This document shows, in pieces, positions 5,593 through 5,883 of a stretch of DNA of 5,883 bases. Under the pieces are notes generated by a model. The model was not told the DNA's origin. It saw only the letters and a program-made list of their open reading frames with translations, and made no database searches. The stretch spans positions 1,338 through 7,220 of the forward strand of contig NZ_KL585408.1 in the NCBI RefSeq assembly GCF_000721935.1, given 5' to 3'. Made by a program: the position numbers and the translations under genes. The DNA comes from Streptomyces sp. NRRL WC-3549 (GTDB taxonomy: Bacteria; Actinomycetota; Actinomycetes; Streptomycetales; Streptomycetaceae). How positions within the stretch are numbered: the first letter of the stretch is position 1; each line of letters begins with the position of its first letter.

Positions 5593-5883
5593 AGGGCCTC
5601 CTCGTTCGCAGAAACATCAGTGCCGGACTCCGGGTCCCGGGGCGGCGTTCCGAGCCCGCCCGGCGATCGGGGCCCGGGGCGCGGGGCGGAGCCGTGCCCA
5701 CGGGAAGGGACGGAGCGGGGAGGGAACCCCGCCGCAGGCGCCCCGAACCCCGTCGCAGGTGCCCCGGGCCTCACTTCCGGCACCCCGGCCCCCACTTCCG
5801 GCGCCCCGGCCCCCATTTCCGGCACCCCCGGCGCCGGCGGCGCCCCGGGCGGCACGAACGGCAGCCCCGGCGGCGCCCCCGCT
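5589..5883 (-). CDS. 3' end of an unidentified Gly/Pro/Ala-rich reading frame upstream of the chelatase
   Basis: A minus-strand frame enters at the right edge and stays open for about 97 codons to TGA 5591-5589. The stop overlaps the chelatase GTG as GTGA. Codon third positions are G/C-rich over most of it, falling only in the last dozen codons (for example ACT, GAT, GTT, TCT). The peptide is low complexity: [19 protein letters not shown], then five heptapeptide repeats, an Arg/Pro/Ser/Gly stretch, and [15 protein letters not shown] at the end. I recognise no domain. From the usual order of such clusters it could be a disordered tail on a CobN-type chelatase large subunit, but nothing here shows that. 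It could also be a separate small protein starting at GTG 5855, or an untranslated leader that is open by composition. The GTGA junction and the ribosome binding site inside it favour real coding. Confidence 0.5.
   Translation of the reverse strand, partial: AGAPPGLPFVPPGAPPAPGVPEMGAGAPEVGAGVPEVRPGAPATGFGAPAAGFPPRSVPSRGHGSAPRPGPRSPGGLGTPPRDPESGTDVSANEEAL
5597..5603 (-). promoter_or_regulatory. Ribosome binding site of the chelatase gene
   Basis: GAGGAGG on the minus strand, four bases before GTG 5592, within the last codons (Asn-Glu-Glu-Ala-Leu) of the upstream frame. The match is strong with slightly short spacing. It supports the GTG start and coupling to the upstream frame. Confidence 0.65.
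5721..5825 (-). repeat. Five tandem copies of a 21-bp (7-codon) degenerate repeat
   Basis: In the minus-strand frame the units are VPEMGAG (5825-5805), APEVGAG (5804-5784), VPEVRPG (5783-5763), APATGFG (5762-5742) and APAAGFP (5741-5721). On the plus strand the first three units share a core like CACTTCCGGCACCCCGGCC; the last two have diverged to a core like CGCAGGTGCCCCGAAC. The period is exactly seven codons, so copy-number change would keep the frame. The product would be a disordered Pro/Gly-rich segment. Confidence 0.8.

Noticed and set aside
1..5883. CRISPR arrays, tRNA or rRNA genes, insertion sequences, attachment sites
   Set aside because: I saw no direct-repeat/spacer pattern, tRNA-like cloverleaf, transposase motif or terminal inverted repeats. 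The only tandem repeat is the in-frame 21-bp unit at 5721-5825.

Overview
The window reads as high-GC actinomycete DNA, most likely Streptomyces. It is roughly three-quarters G+C, nearly every coding third position is G or C, starts are often GTG, and adjacent genes overlap by 1-4 bases. It is a segment of the aerobic (late cobalt insertion) cobalamin biosynthesis locus. The genus is inferred from composition and protein resemblance; no database was searched.

Layout, left to right. (1) 1-743, minus strand: the first 247 codons of a two-domain protein with an N-terminal CobE/CbiG-C-type domain, a linker, and the beginning of a PLP-dependent CobC-type L-threonine-phosphate decarboxylase. It runs off the left edge. 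(2) 744-834: a 91-bp divergent intergenic gap. (3) 835-1560, plus strand: a 241-aa ZIP-family metal transporter, the only plus-strand gene. (4) 1561-1621: a short convergent gap. (5) 1622-5592, minus strand: a tightly coupled operon, transcribed right to left as chelatase (ChlI-ChlD type), cobO, cobB. (6) 5589-5883, minus strand: the 3' end of an upstream reading frame that is Gly/Pro/Ala-rich, carries a five-copy 21-bp tandem repeat, and overlaps the chelatase start by four bases.

How the genes work together. The AAA+/VWA protein would power cobalt insertion with a CobN-type large subunit, which is not visible here. CobB amidates the a and c side chains of the corrinoid ring. CobO adenosylates the cobalt. 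CobE assists the corrin pathway, and CobC makes the aminopropanol phosphate used for the nucleotide loop. The ZIP protein may supply a divalent metal, possibly cobalt, but this is inferred from position only.

The most notable feature is a reading-frame break in the acidic/Gly linker of the chelatase, near 4540-4560. The AAA+ half and the VWA half are both intact but lie in different frames, one base apart in the +1 direction. It may be a sequencing error, a real mutation, or programmed frameshifting of the kind reported for cobalt-chelatase chlD genes, where one gene yields both the small and the medium subunit.
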